Origin: Francisella endosymbiont of Ornithodoros moubata
GTDB taxonomy: Bacteria > Pseudomonadota > Gammaproteobacteria > Francisellales > Francisellaceae
Reading direction: 5' to 3'
Length of the DNA: 64,000 bases
NCBI GenBank assembly: GCA_002095075.2
Contig: LVCE01000006.1
Span: 19,180 to 83,179, forward strand
Below, in pieces: positions 33,189-42,786 of this stretch. Made by a program: the position numbers and the translations under genes. How positions within the stretch are numbered: position 1 is the stretch's first letter; each line of letters opens with the position of its first letter. The notes below the pieces were generated by a model that did not search any database, had not been told where the DNA came from, and worked only from the letters and a program-made list of their open reading frames with translations.

Positions 33189-34634
33189 TTAAATCCTCGC
33201 TTGTTCTAAAATAAATTCTTCAATACCATAATGTTTTTGATATTGTACCACCATCTGAGTCAAGATATTATCATTAAATGCTTTAGCCATAAGCTGTCCA
33301 CCAACTGGTAAACCATTAGCAAAACCAATAGGAAAAGCAATAACTGGCAAACCTGAGATATTAGCAGAAATAGTGTAGATATCAGATAAATATGCCGAAA
33401 CTGGATCTAGCTTATCACCTTTTTTAAATGCTTCGCTTGGAGATGCTGGCATAAAGATAGTATCAACTTGCGTAAATATTTCGTTAATTTGATCTGTCAT
33501 TACTTTACGCAACTGCTGAGCCTTATTATAGTAAGAATCATACTGGCTCGATGCTAAGACATAGTTACCAATCATAATTCTACGCTTAACCTCTGCACCA
33601 AAGCCATCTGTACGAGATTTTCTATATAACTCATCTAAATCTCTAGCTTCTGGATTACGATAACCATATCGAACACCATCATATCTAGCCAAGTTTGCTG
33701 CCGCTTCTGCTGGAGTGATGATATAGTAAGTTAATAAAGCTTCTTTTAAATCTGGAACTTTTACATATTTTATCTTGGCACCTAAATTCTCAAAGTTTTT
33801 AAGTGTTATCGCTACTGCTTGTTGGATTTGCTCTGGTAGGTCTTTGATCAAACTTTCATCAATACCAATTATTTGACCTGAGATATCTTTTTGTATATCT
33901 TGGGTAAAATGGTTTTGTTTAACGCCAACACAAGTAGAGTCAAACTGACACTCACCAGCAATTGCATCTAACATAATTGCGACATCTTCAGCATAGTGGG
34001 CAAAAACCCCCGCTTGATCAAAAGATGATGCAAACGCTACCATACCAAACCTTGATGTACTACCATAAGTAGGCTTCATTGCTGTAAGACCACAAAAACT
34101 CGCAGGTTGTCTCACAGATCCGCCAGTATCTGAACCTGTACTTACTGGAGCAAAGCCTGCAGCAACTGCCGCAGCTGAACCACCTGAAGATCCTCCAGAC
34201 ACTCTATCTAAATCCCAAGGGTTACTAACAGCTCCATAGTAACTATGCTCATTGGTTGAGCCCATAGCAAACTCATCCATATTTAGCTTGCCTAAAGTAA
34301 CCATACCATGATCTTTACAGTTTTTTGTTACTGTTGAATCATATGGTGCAATAAAATTATCTAACATCTTAGAACCAGCTGTAGTTTTTACACCCTTCGT
34401 ACAAAAAAGATCCTTATGCAGAATAGGAATACCTGTTAACAGTATTTGTTTGCCTTGAAATATTATACTATCTGCTGCTTCTGCCTCTTTGAGAGCCTCT
34501 GCTTCACATAGCGTGATTACAGAATTTATACTCTTATCTTGTTCTTTTATTTTTGCTAGATACTGCTTAGTTAGCTCAACAGCTGTTACTTCACCACTAT
34601 CTAATCTAGCTCTTAATTTCTTAATATATGACAT
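33189..34634 (-). CDS. gatA: Asp-tRNA(Asn)/Glu-tRNA(Gln) amidotransferase subunit A
   Basis: A 481-residue amidase subunit that releases ammonia from glutamine. The Ser-cisSer-Lys triad is visible: Lys74 in ILHKDLF, Ser149 in GGSSGGS and the nucleophile Ser173 in GSDTGGSVRQPA. The length matches the family (about 485). It sits 8 bases after gatC. Confidence 0.97.
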   Translation of the reverse strand: MSYIKKLRARLDSGEVTAVELTKQYLAKIKEQDKSINSVITLCEAEALKEAEAADSIIFQGKQILLTGIPILHKDLFCTKGVKTTAGSKMLDNFIAPYDSTVTKNCKDHGMVTLGKLNMDEFAMGSTNEHSYYGAVSNPWDLDRVSGGSSGGSAAAVAAGFAPVSTGSDTGGSVRQPASFCGLTAMKPTYGSTSRFGMVAFASSFDQAGVFAHYAEDVAIMLDAIAGECQFDSTCVGVKQNHFTQDIQKDISGQIIGIDESLIKDLPEQIQQAVAITLKNFENLGAKIKYVKVPDLKEALLTYYIITPAEAAANLARYDGVRYGYRNPEARDLDELYRKSRTDGFGAEVKRRIMIGNYVLASSQYDSYYNKAQQLRKVMTDQINEIFTQVDTIFMPASPSEAFKKGDKLDPVSAYLSDIYTISANISGLPVIAFPIGFANGLPVGGQLMAKAFNDNILTQMVVQYQKHYGIEEFILEQARI

Positions 34635-34642
34635 TGCTTACC

Positions 34643-34924
34643 CTATTTAACAACCTGTGGCACCATAAAGTAATCATCGACAATTTCACAAGCAAATTTA
34701 TCAAAACTTGCACGATTATCTTGATCTTGAGGTATATCTTCACGAAATTTAAAATTAACACTAATCGGAGATATCATTGGTTTGACTCCCTGAGTATCGA
34801 AATTTCTGACTGTATCTAGAATCTTACAGATATTGGTAAGATCTTCGGTATACTGCTCTAACTGCTCTTCAGTCAAATCAAAACAAGATAGTTTAGCAAT
34901 ATGTTTTACTATTTTTTTATCCAT
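34643..34924 (-). CDS. gatC: Asp-tRNA(Asn)/Glu-tRNA(Gln) amidotransferase subunit C
   Basis: A 93-residue small subunit that stabilises GatA and links it to GatB. VKHIAKLSCFDLTEEQLEQY at the N terminus and LDTVRNFDTQGVKPMISP are typical. It is the first gene of the gatCAB operon and is intact. Confidence 0.94.
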   Translation of the reverse strand: MDKKIVKHIAKLSCFDLTEEQLEQYTEDLTNICKILDTVRNFDTQGVKPMISPISVNFKFREDIPQDQDNRASFDKFACEIVDDYFMVPQVVK

Positions 34925-35108
34925 TTAAACACCTAAAATAAATCGTTTGAAATAAATATCCATTAGATTATAAAATACTCATTAAGATAAAGAAAGATTT
35001 ACAATCGCTATTTTATATTTGAGGGTTGATTTTGTACCTGTTCTTTTATAGTTATTGTTTTTTCAACTGGGTGGCTCTTTTTGATACCTATATGTAACTG
35101 ACTACTGT

Positions 35109-36082
35109 TTAAATTGATTGGAAAACATTATACATGCGCCATAATTCATAACCTAAGCTAACATTATTAAGCAATACCCAACCATGTACTTTTGTTCCTA
35201 GCCTTAATACATCTGGAGATGGCCACTCTCGCTTACCACCTTGCTTAACAAATAATTTTAAACTGCCATTGAGCATTATTTTGTGGTAAGTTAAATATAA
35301 CTTCTCCCTCAAAAGTACCAATAACAACTTGCGGCCAGCCACTAAACTGTACTGTAGCCCACCATTAAAATTGCAACATCACTTTATCGCCAACCTTAAC
35401 CAATGGTACATCCATACTATTTATCCATAACTCAACAATACGTGATTTACTATCAGAGACGATTGTTGCTAATATATCAGTGTCTTTGACGATTACACCT
35501 CCTAAACCATGGATACAATCAACTATCACAATCTGTAGGAACCTTAACCAAACGGCTTTGCTGACGCGCGATTTGTACTTTAACTTTGGCTAAATCAACA
35601 TTTGCTTTAGCTAGATCTTTAGTATAATTTATCATCTCCATTTGAGCTTGTTCGTATAATCTTTGTGTACTTGCTCCTTTACTAACAAAATACGTATGTC
35701 TTTCAATATTATTTTTAGCATTTTTTATCGCTAGTTTTACAGATTTTATACCAAGCTCAATTACTGCTTTTTCTGCTTCTAGTCTTGAGACAACTTCTAG
35801 ATCTAAGTCTAGAACTTCAACGATTGGATCACCTTTTTTTGACTGAATCACTCTCAAAGACATACCACTTCCCTAGTCTACCTCCAATTGATGCAGATAT
35901 ATTCTCTGTTGATGTTCAAATGGTGAAAGAGTTGTAACATAACCATAGCCATCGATTGTCTGTTGCAATGGAATCATCGCTAAGACAACACCTACTACGA
36001 TGATGCTTAGTAACACTAGAAAAACTATCTTCCTAAAACTAGGATCCTTCTTGAACATCTCATAAGATTTTAACTGCATCAA
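35109..36082 (-). pseudogene. HlyD-like membrane-fusion (adaptor) protein, decayed
   Basis: The start at 36082 encodes a cytoplasmic tail, one membrane helix (IVFLVLLSIIVVGVVLAMI) and the first periplasmic strand. The frame then breaks. Residues 35519-35863 encode the coiled-coil hairpin region. A further frame gives the lipoyl/barrel part (GGVIVKDTDILATIVSD, then PSPDVLRLGTKVHGWVLL) down to 35109. This architecture is that of type I secretion adaptors that bridge an inner-membrane ABC exporter and TolC. At least three frame breaks are present. The matching exporter remnant is directly upstream. Confidence 0.75.
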
Positions 36083-36089
36083 AAGCCTC

Positions 36090-37600
36090 CTACTGAATAG
36101 ATATAATTAATGTTGGTACTGCTATTTTCTGTAATATCTGCGTAATCATCATTTTACTTCTATTAGTTAAACCATGTGAATCAATTAGTATTAGCAACTT
36201 AGGCTGTTTTAGAATAGCCATTATCAAGTTCATCTTAAGTACAACCATAGTATCAAATTCTAGATTATATTTGATAGTCTGTAAATCAATCTCCTTCTCA
36301 AAATATTTTTCAAGGAAACTAACACCAAAAGCATCGAGCAAATCGCTTAAATACTTCAATTTTTCTTGAGAAAAATCATTTTCATATAAATTATCTAATA
36401 CCGTACCCGCGACAACTTCTATACCATTAGCTATATGAATGTTATTACAAATTTCTTCTTTACTATAATTACTCAAACAAACATTATTTATCTTAATAAT
36501 CTCTTCTGAATTATCATCAAAAAAATCATTTAACAACTTTTGTACTTCTTGTGTCGTCAGGCAGAGATTATTAAAATGACTTTGAGTAGTATAGTCAAAT
36601 TACGATTTTTGTGAAGTTGATAAAATTATTTCTAATGAGCTTATCTGATTTTCTAATATAGCAGTTTTATGCTCAGATGCTGGCTGATCTTTTTTAGAAA
36701 TCTCTAGAAGATCTAAAATCTTACAGATTGCTACCATAAAACCATAATAATCATAAAGATATTGACTAAATTTCAGTAACCCTAATAGCACAATATTTAC
36801 AAGTATTTCTGCAGCAATAAGCTGACCAATTGATAGTTGACCATTAATTATCAGATAACTATCAATACCTAAAAGTAAGATATTAATAAAGATATATGTC
36901 AAATCAATATAAACATGTTGTCTGAATATTACGCTAAAGAAGTTAGCTCTAACAGCTAAATAGTTACATAATTTAGCATCTACTTTTTTAACTGAGCTAT
37001 GTTCTAGACGCTGTCTAAATGATAAAAACTCAGCAGTTTTCTCTTCAAACCAGTAAACGATATCATAGAATATTACTTGATTCTTTTAGACCTGGCTCAT
37101 AACCAGCTCTCATGGAGATAAAAATAGCTAATACAATGTATGTAATCAACAATATATCAAAGACTAAAAACATCGGATTATAAACAAAAAAGTGTCTGTA
37201 AGAATATATCAAGTAGGATTATAAATATTACTGAAACCGACTTTTATAAAAAGATCTTTTGTAAAAACTTCAGTTCAAAGGCTCTATTGATTTTCTCTCT
37301 AACATTAATTTTTATAAAATCATTGAAATCGACTCTATAATAACAAATATTATCCTTAGCATAGTTTCAACAAAAACTTTTCTTTGGATATCCTCAATAA
37401 GCTTTATTTGAAAGATTCTGACAAAAAACCGTCGTTAATAAAATAAACAAAATCGTTATCAACGATATAACTGGTCTTATCGACAAGCTTACACCAACTA
37501 GATTTACCAAAGTTTCCACTAAAACAGGGATAGTAAGAGATACAAAGTCTTTAGATTCATAACTTTTTAGTATAATCTAGATTTTTGTAATGTCTGCTTC
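36090..37600 (-). pseudogene. ABC exporter (toxin/peptide secretion type), decayed
   Basis: Fragments in several frames give the membrane domain, with DFVSLTIPVLVETLVNL near 37520, then 36600-36902 with two helices (YIFINILLLGIDSYLIINGQ). A C-terminal part, 36090-36536, resembles a nucleotide-binding domain (AILKQPKLLILIDSHGL matching the Walker B zone). No good Walker A survives, and the signature motif is not recognisable. The gene sits upstream of an HlyD-like adaptor, the usual type I secretion pairing. The left and right limits are approximate. Confidence 0.65.
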
Positions 37601-37618
37601 TGATGCGTTTTAAAAATA

Positions 37619-38289
37619 TTAAGATTTTGTAAGCTTAGTAATATTAGCTTTAGCAATACTCCAGTAAGTCCCTCCAGCACTATCTCCTGTAAAGTAATTA
37701 GAAAACTATAATTTTGCCCACACGCATCAACACTCCATAACTCATACCACTGTAATACCTTAACTTTTTTGTTATCTGAAGACAAATACACATGATTAAG
37801 TCCAGAAGCAACATAAAATTTAACATCTTTGGACAACTGCTCTCTAGAAATGTAGCAATTATTAGCATACAAGTATTTAGCTACATCATTTAGTGTATCA
37901 TTCATTAGTAGTGCTGAGGTGAAGGTTCTGGCAAATATAGTTTTACTTAGAGGTATAGGATCATTTTTTGCTTTTATTGAAAAATATATCCTTTTTGGAT
38001 TTTCATCGTTATAAATAAAATAGCGTAATGTGACATTTCGCTGATGCTGACATGCTGAATACTCTAATTGCTGATGCCAAAATGTTATTACTGTTTTTTA
38101 GTTTTAGTATTTTGAATTGCTAATGGCCTAGGGGTTCTCCGATATCTTTTAACTTCGAAACTCCCTGATAGTTAAATTTAGCGACATCATACATAAATAA
38201 AGTGCTAATAATATCTGCGGAAGTTTAGCAACAGCAAATAGTGTAATACTGAAAAAACAACACAATAACGCTATTGATATTTTTTTCAT
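37619..38289 (-). pseudogene. small exported protein of unknown function, frameshifted
   Basis: ATG at 38289 begins MKKISIALLCCFFSITLFAVA, a clear signal peptide. The frame breaks soon after. A long in-frame segment follows (LEYSACQHQRNVTLRYFIYN through NNCYISREQLSKD to about 37690). The natural end seems to be in a third frame (NYFTGDSAGGTYWSIAKANI), stopping at 37619. The rebuilt protein would be about 220 residues. It lies directly upstream of the ABC exporter and HlyD remnants and may have been their partner or cargo; that link is only positional. Confidence 0.6.
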
Positions 38290-38295
38290 ACTATT

Positions 38296-39594
38296 CTAAG
38301 CTTTGATAGATCGCTCAAAAATATGATCAATCTCTTTTAGATAAGTTTTCTTTATACCCTCAAAATCCATCTCAGGGATATCCAAACTAATATTATGCTC
38401 ATATTGCATAACTTCTTGTAATTTCTTAGAGAAAAATTCCCCTTGCTTAAGATCAAAAGCAACTTGCTGAACAATCTTGTAGCAATCCTCACGCATAAAT
38501 GGCGTATTTGCTACTAAGAAGTGCAAGTAAAAATTTGATAAATAAGCACTAGTACTTCTAACTCTATCTTCAATAATATCTTGTTGTATTACTAGATTAT
38601 CAATAGTATTTTTTATTCTACGCAGAGCATAAACCATAATACCAAAGTTATCTGGCAAATATAAACGCTCTACTGAAGAGTGAGAGATATCTCGCTCATG
38701 CCATAGTACACAATTCTCTAGAGCTAGAGAAACATGAGAACGCAGCATTCTTGCCATGCCTGTTAGATTTTCTGTAGAAATTGGATTTTTCTTATGTGGC
38801 ATAGTTGATGAGCCTTTTTGCCCTTTAGAGAAGCCTTCATATACTTCAAAAACATCACTACGGTGTAAATGTCTGATCTCTACAGCTAATCTCTCGATAG
38901 CAGAGGCGATAAGTCCGTGTATAGATATAAGTTTAGCAATCCTATCTCTAGGAATAACTTGTGTAGAAACCTCTTCTACAGGTAAGCCTAAAATATAAGC
39001 CGCTTTTTGCTCATCTTCTGTAGTTAATATACAGTAGTTACCAACTGCTCCAGAGAATTGTACTGTTAGACCACCTTTTTGGAAGTCTTTTAGATCTTTT
39101 AGTCTACGCTTCAATTCCACATAAGCTCCCAAAAACTTCTGCCCAAAGCTCATCGGCTCAGCAAACATACCATGACTTCTACCCATAGTGATGATATCTT
39201 TTGTCTGTTGAGCTTTCGCAAGTAGAGAGTCACAAAGAGCCCCTAGATCTTTGATAACATAGCTCATAGAATCACGGATTTGTAGGCTAAGAGCTGAGTC
39301 GATAATATCAGAAGATGTAACACCAAAATGAAAAAACTTACCAGTCTCTGCTCTAAACTGTTCAGCGATAGAAGTACAAAATGCAATGATATCATGCTTT
39401 GTAACTTTCTCTATCTCATCGACTCTTTCTGGTCTAATTTGTGCTTTTGCACGAATCTCTGCAGCTGTACCTTTGGGTACCATTCTATCTTCAAGTGCCT
39501 CTAAAATCGCAAGCTCAACCTCTAACATTTTTGCATATTTATTCTCATCTGCCCAAATTTTTGAGATTTCTGCTATGTCATATCTTTTTATCAT
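38296..39594 (-). CDS. purB: adenylosuccinate lyase
   Basis: A 432-residue cytosolic enzyme acting twice in purine synthesis: SAICAR to AICAR and adenylosuccinate to AMP. The fumarase/lyase signature GSSTMPHKKNP is at residues 261-271, with the catalytic Ser in the SS pair. HFGVTSSDIIDSA at about 89-101 is the second conserved block. The length fits the Bacillus-type (about 430) rather than the longer E. coli form. Intact, in keeping with purL and purF nearby. Confidence 0.96.
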   Translation of the reverse strand: MIKRYDIAEISKIWADENKYAKMLEVELAILEALEDRMVPKGTAAEIRAKAQIRPERVDEIEKVTKHDIIAFCTSIAEQFRAETGKFFHFGVTSSDIIDSALSLQIRDSMSYVIKDLGALCDSLLAKAQQTKDIITMGRSHGMFAEPMSFGQKFLGAYVELKRRLKDLKDFQKGGLTVQFSGAVGNYCILTTEDEQKAAYILGLPVEEVSTQVIPRDRIAKLISIHGLIASAIERLAVEIRHLHRSDVFEVYEGFSKGQKGSSTMPHKKNPISTENLTGMARMLRSHVSLALENCVLWHERDISHSSVERLYLPDNFGIMVYALRRIKNTIDNLVIQQDIIEDRVRSTSAYLSNFYLHFLVANTPFMREDCYKIVQQVAFDLKQGEFFSKKLQEVMQYEHNISLDIPEMDFEGIKKTYLKEIDHIFERSIKA

Positions 39595-39635
39595 TTTACT
39601 ACCTTATTCAATAAAACATCTGTAAGCACACTTAG

Positions 39636-39665
39636 TATATATGAGCCAAGACACAAGCGTGACAA
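39636..39665 (-). promoter_or_regulatory. candidate purB promoter
   Basis: TTGTCA (39660-39665) and TATATA (39636-39641) on the minus strand are separated by 18 bases, about 45 bases before purB. It is a consensus-only call. I saw no PurR-type operator. Confidence 0.4.
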
Positions 39666-39671
39666 CACATC

Positions 39672-39724
39672 ATGAGCTATTTGATTCAACTTAAATATAG
39701 TTTAATTTTCTCAAATAGACTCAT
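39672..39724. repeat. inverted repeat upstream of purB
   Basis: ATGAGCTATTTGA (39672-39684) and TCAAATAGACTCAT (39711-39724) are reverse complements apart from one bulged base, around a loop of 26 bases. It lies in the 310-base gap between purB and a broken plus-strand gene and could be a weak terminator or a regulatory fold. The rest of this gap is AT-rich and shows only the candidate promoter. Confidence 0.4.
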
Positions 39725-39904
39725 ATTGTCAACATATTTCATAAATAATACGCCATCATGGTTTTACTAATTCACTTGAGTTATTTGCTATAAAAATATT
39801 GGCTTAATAGTTTTTAAACTTAAACCACAATAATTTAACTAAAAATACATATTTTTATTATAGTTGTGATAAGATCAGTTTAGATAATTATAAAAGGAGA
39901 TAGT

Positions 39905-40460
39905 GTGAAAAGCTTATAGCCACATCTACATTTATAACCACTTTGGTATCTGTGAGCTATGCCACAGAGCTAAAAGGTAGTGACTGTACCTCAAACTGAT
40001 GTTGGTACAACACACTATAAAAGAATAGATATATAATCAAAAAAGAGATTTTTTAAATATCACAGTAGAAAACTGCAATAATAAAACCAAATGCTTATAT
40101 ACAACCAAAATACTTGACTCAAAAGGTCAACTGATTGGTAAATACAGCATGCACTATACTATTAATGATGGTTCATTTTTACTAATGGCTTTATTGATAT
40201 AGAAGATAACTTTTATAAACAAAACACTATTTATTACCAGAAAAATTACCACTTAATAGCGAAATAAACTTACAACATCAAGAGAAATATGGAGATGTCA
40301 GAGAAAAATTAATTGTCCATAAACAAATTCCTAGTATAGAAGTTAATAATCATCAGTATTACAATTGTTTAAACATCATATTTGACACAGTTACCCCCTT
40401 AAGAAAAAAGGCCTAAAAATAGTTACTGATAAAATTAATTGTAAAAGATATAGGAACTGT
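39905..40460 (+). pseudogene. exported protein of unknown function, decayed
   Basis: A GTG at 39905 follows a strong GGAG site (39896-39899). The frame breaks at once, because AAAA occurs where AAAAA would read KKLIATSTFITTLVSVSYA, a clear signal peptide. After a further stop the coding sense resumes with ITVENCNNKTKCLYTTKIL and YSMHYTINDGSFLLM. A cysteine-containing secreted protein of about 180 residues is likely. I do not recognise the family. The right end is approximate. Confidence 0.5.
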
Positions 40461-40628
40461 TAAAAAAGAAATGGCGATATATTCTCTTATCCCGTTTAAA
40501 ATCCTGAGTACAATAATTTTGTATTAACAAATGTATATCTTAAAATACTCCAAGCTATAACTCATAAAGACAGTTGAATAAATCTAATAAAAACTGATTG
40601 AGTACTTCGATAAACTCAAAAACCTATC

Positions 40629-41469
40629 TCAATACTCAAACTCTATAGTATATGAGCGAGAAAAATTTTGTTGCGGTAGGATCTTAACATTACCAATACG
40701 GTACTCAATATCAACATCTACTCCTAATGTATCACTTTCTACCACCACCGTGGCTCAATGCACATATACGGCACATTTACCTTTGGTTTTGACCACAGTC
40801 CAAGATATTCAAAGCCATCAAAATTTACTTTTATATAACTCTTCGAGCCTTTCCCAGCTAATCAAACTTTCTTATTGGTAAAGCCGCTATACACTAAAGC
40901 ATCATATCAAAAGTATAATTATCTAACTCAATTTTAAATAGCTTAAGTGCCTAGCTTCTCCTATATAAAAAGCTTCTAGTGTAATTGGATGAAAATCTAG
41001 CTTTTGCTCTGAGAATATTATGTCATAATCACTAAACTGATGTTTACCATCAAAAGGACAAGCAAATGCCGGATGTGCTCCAAATCCACACTATGCAACA
41101 TTTTCATCAAGATTTATAATATTGTATTCTGTGATAAGTTTATTAGCTTCTAGAGTATAAGTAACTTCAAATTTCTGTGATAGTTTCCATTGCTAAGATA
41201 ACACTATTTTCACTATGTATGACAATATCAAATACAGTATGTCTTGCTAAACCATGATTACCCATAAGGTATTCTTTGCCTTAATATTTAATTTTATTAT
41301 CATGAGATTTGCCAACTACTAGAAACAACACAAGAAAAACTCCTGACCACACTCGACTATCACCAGACTACATATACTCATGGTTTGTTGTCGCATTTAT
41401 AATTGCTCGAACCTCTACACCTAACTCGATAATTTCTACCAATAAAATATCGTTTTTGATTGTGATCAT
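40629..41469 (-). pseudogene. aldose-1-epimerase (LacX/GalM-like) protein, decayed
   Basis: ATG at 41469 reads MITIKNDILLVEIIELGVEV, then a stop replaces the Trp expected in HEYMWSG. The following frames give YLMGNHGLARHTVFDIV, FGAHPAFACPFDGKHQFSDY and a C-terminal YTIEFEY stop at 40629. The HPAF and GNHGLAR motifs match the LacX-like aldose-1-epimerase family, which interconverts sugar anomers. Many stops and shifts are present. Confidence 0.8.
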
Positions 41470-41585
41470 AAGAATTCCCTTGCTGTTGATGAAGAGATGT
41501 AACCCTAAACCAATAGGCGTCATTGTATCAGGCTTAACCACATCAAAAGTAGCATGTCATTACGTCAGACTCGATCTCAGAATCT

Positions 41586-41612
41586 CAGAAATAGATTAAT
41601 AATCTATTTCTG
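41586..41612. terminator. perfect inverted repeat, possible bidirectional terminator
   Basis: Arms of 12 bases (CAGAAATAGATT and AATCTATTTCTG) flank a 3-base loop. There is no long U-run, so termination is uncertain. It lies in the 298-base gap between two decayed minus-strand genes; nothing else is recognisable in that gap. Confidence 0.35.
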
Positions 41613-41767
41613 CAAATCTAGTTTAAACTAAAAACCTATAGCATCACGCTCTTCAGAGTTTATTTCAATGTGTTTAACAAAATGCAAACAACCCTTAAAC
41701 CAAATTTTAAAGTGTCTTATTAGTATTTAGCATATTTATTAAGCTATAAAGATCTTAACTATAGTTA

Positions 41768-42786
41768 TTAACTAAATTTTTGATAACTTATTTCACCTAT
41801 CAACTCGATTAGTCTAGATTTTTCTTTTTCCTTAGTAATTCTTTCTAAGATATCTTTACGAAAAGTAGTATCTCCAAGCCTAAAACATTTATATCCTAAA
41901 AGTTTCTTATTAGATATCTCTTTTAAAGAAAAAAATAGCTGATTAATTAATGTTCTACAAAAGATTCTCTCTTTAGGATAAATAACATAATTATAGCTTT
42001 GATCTGTAAAAAAATAGTTTAGCATCAATATTTTTTTCTAAAACTCTGAATACCTCATCAACAGCGTCATCTCGAGAATTAGATTCTGCTATACCCAGAG
42101 GTGTAATAAATATCATTACAAAAAACCATGTAAATGGAATTAAAGCAAACAAAGATAATAACTAACCAAGATATTTAGTAAATAACCTATCTTCATTTTG
42201 ATCAGCATACTTTACAAGAACAGCTCCAGGAACAAAAAACATACCAGTAAAGATCAATAAAATTAAACAGGTAAAAAAATAATATAATAAGCCATTTTAT
42301 GCTTGGAAGTAGTAATGTAAATATTCCATTAACAGTATAAAGATTATTAGAAAAAGATCCCTGAAATATATTCTTGTCAATATCTAAAACACTTCTAAAA
42401 TATTGCTGATAATAATATAGCAAACAAGATAAGAAAAAATATTCCAGCTACTACAAAGAGTTTGCAAATCTTTTTAGAAAATCAAATATTAATCCTAGTA
42501 ACTCGCTAAAAGAAGAAATATCAGAACATATTGATGTTATTATTCTTGATATAAACTTGTCAATTATCTTATAGATTTTTTTGCACAACAAACGAATAGC
42601 ATACGATAATATGCTTCCTCCGAATATATAACAAACACAAATCAAATCGAAGACTAAATTAGTATAAAAGTTCCATTCAAAAAGAAATCGTAGAGTCAAC
42701 GATTTAAAAATATTGTTACTTGGGCAATTTCGATCAACCAATCTCTCTTTGAAAAATTTAACACTACCCAACCCACTTTCTAGCAT
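41768..42786 (-). pseudogene. integral membrane protein of unknown function, decayed
   Basis: The 5' part (42451-42786) encodes 111 residues with a hydrophobic stretch near the middle and starts within the end of purL. Several hydrophobic helices follow in shifted frames (LFALIPFTWFFVMIF near 42150). The last 86 residues (41768-42028) form a soluble, charged C-terminal domain with SLKEISNKKLLGYKCFRLGD. I cannot name the family. At least four frame breaks separate the pieces. Confidence 0.5.

Noticed and set aside
37567..37905. Stand-alone 112-residue gene or C39-like peptidase domain of the ABC exporter
   Set aside because: The frame continues upstream without a stop into a signal-peptide protein, and its proper C terminus lies in another frame ending at 37619, so it is part of a separate broken exported protein.
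41500..41620. Possible insertion-sequence end at the perfect inverted repeat
   Set aside because: No transposase fragment, target duplication or second copy of the repeat was seen in the window; a hairpin is the simpler reading.
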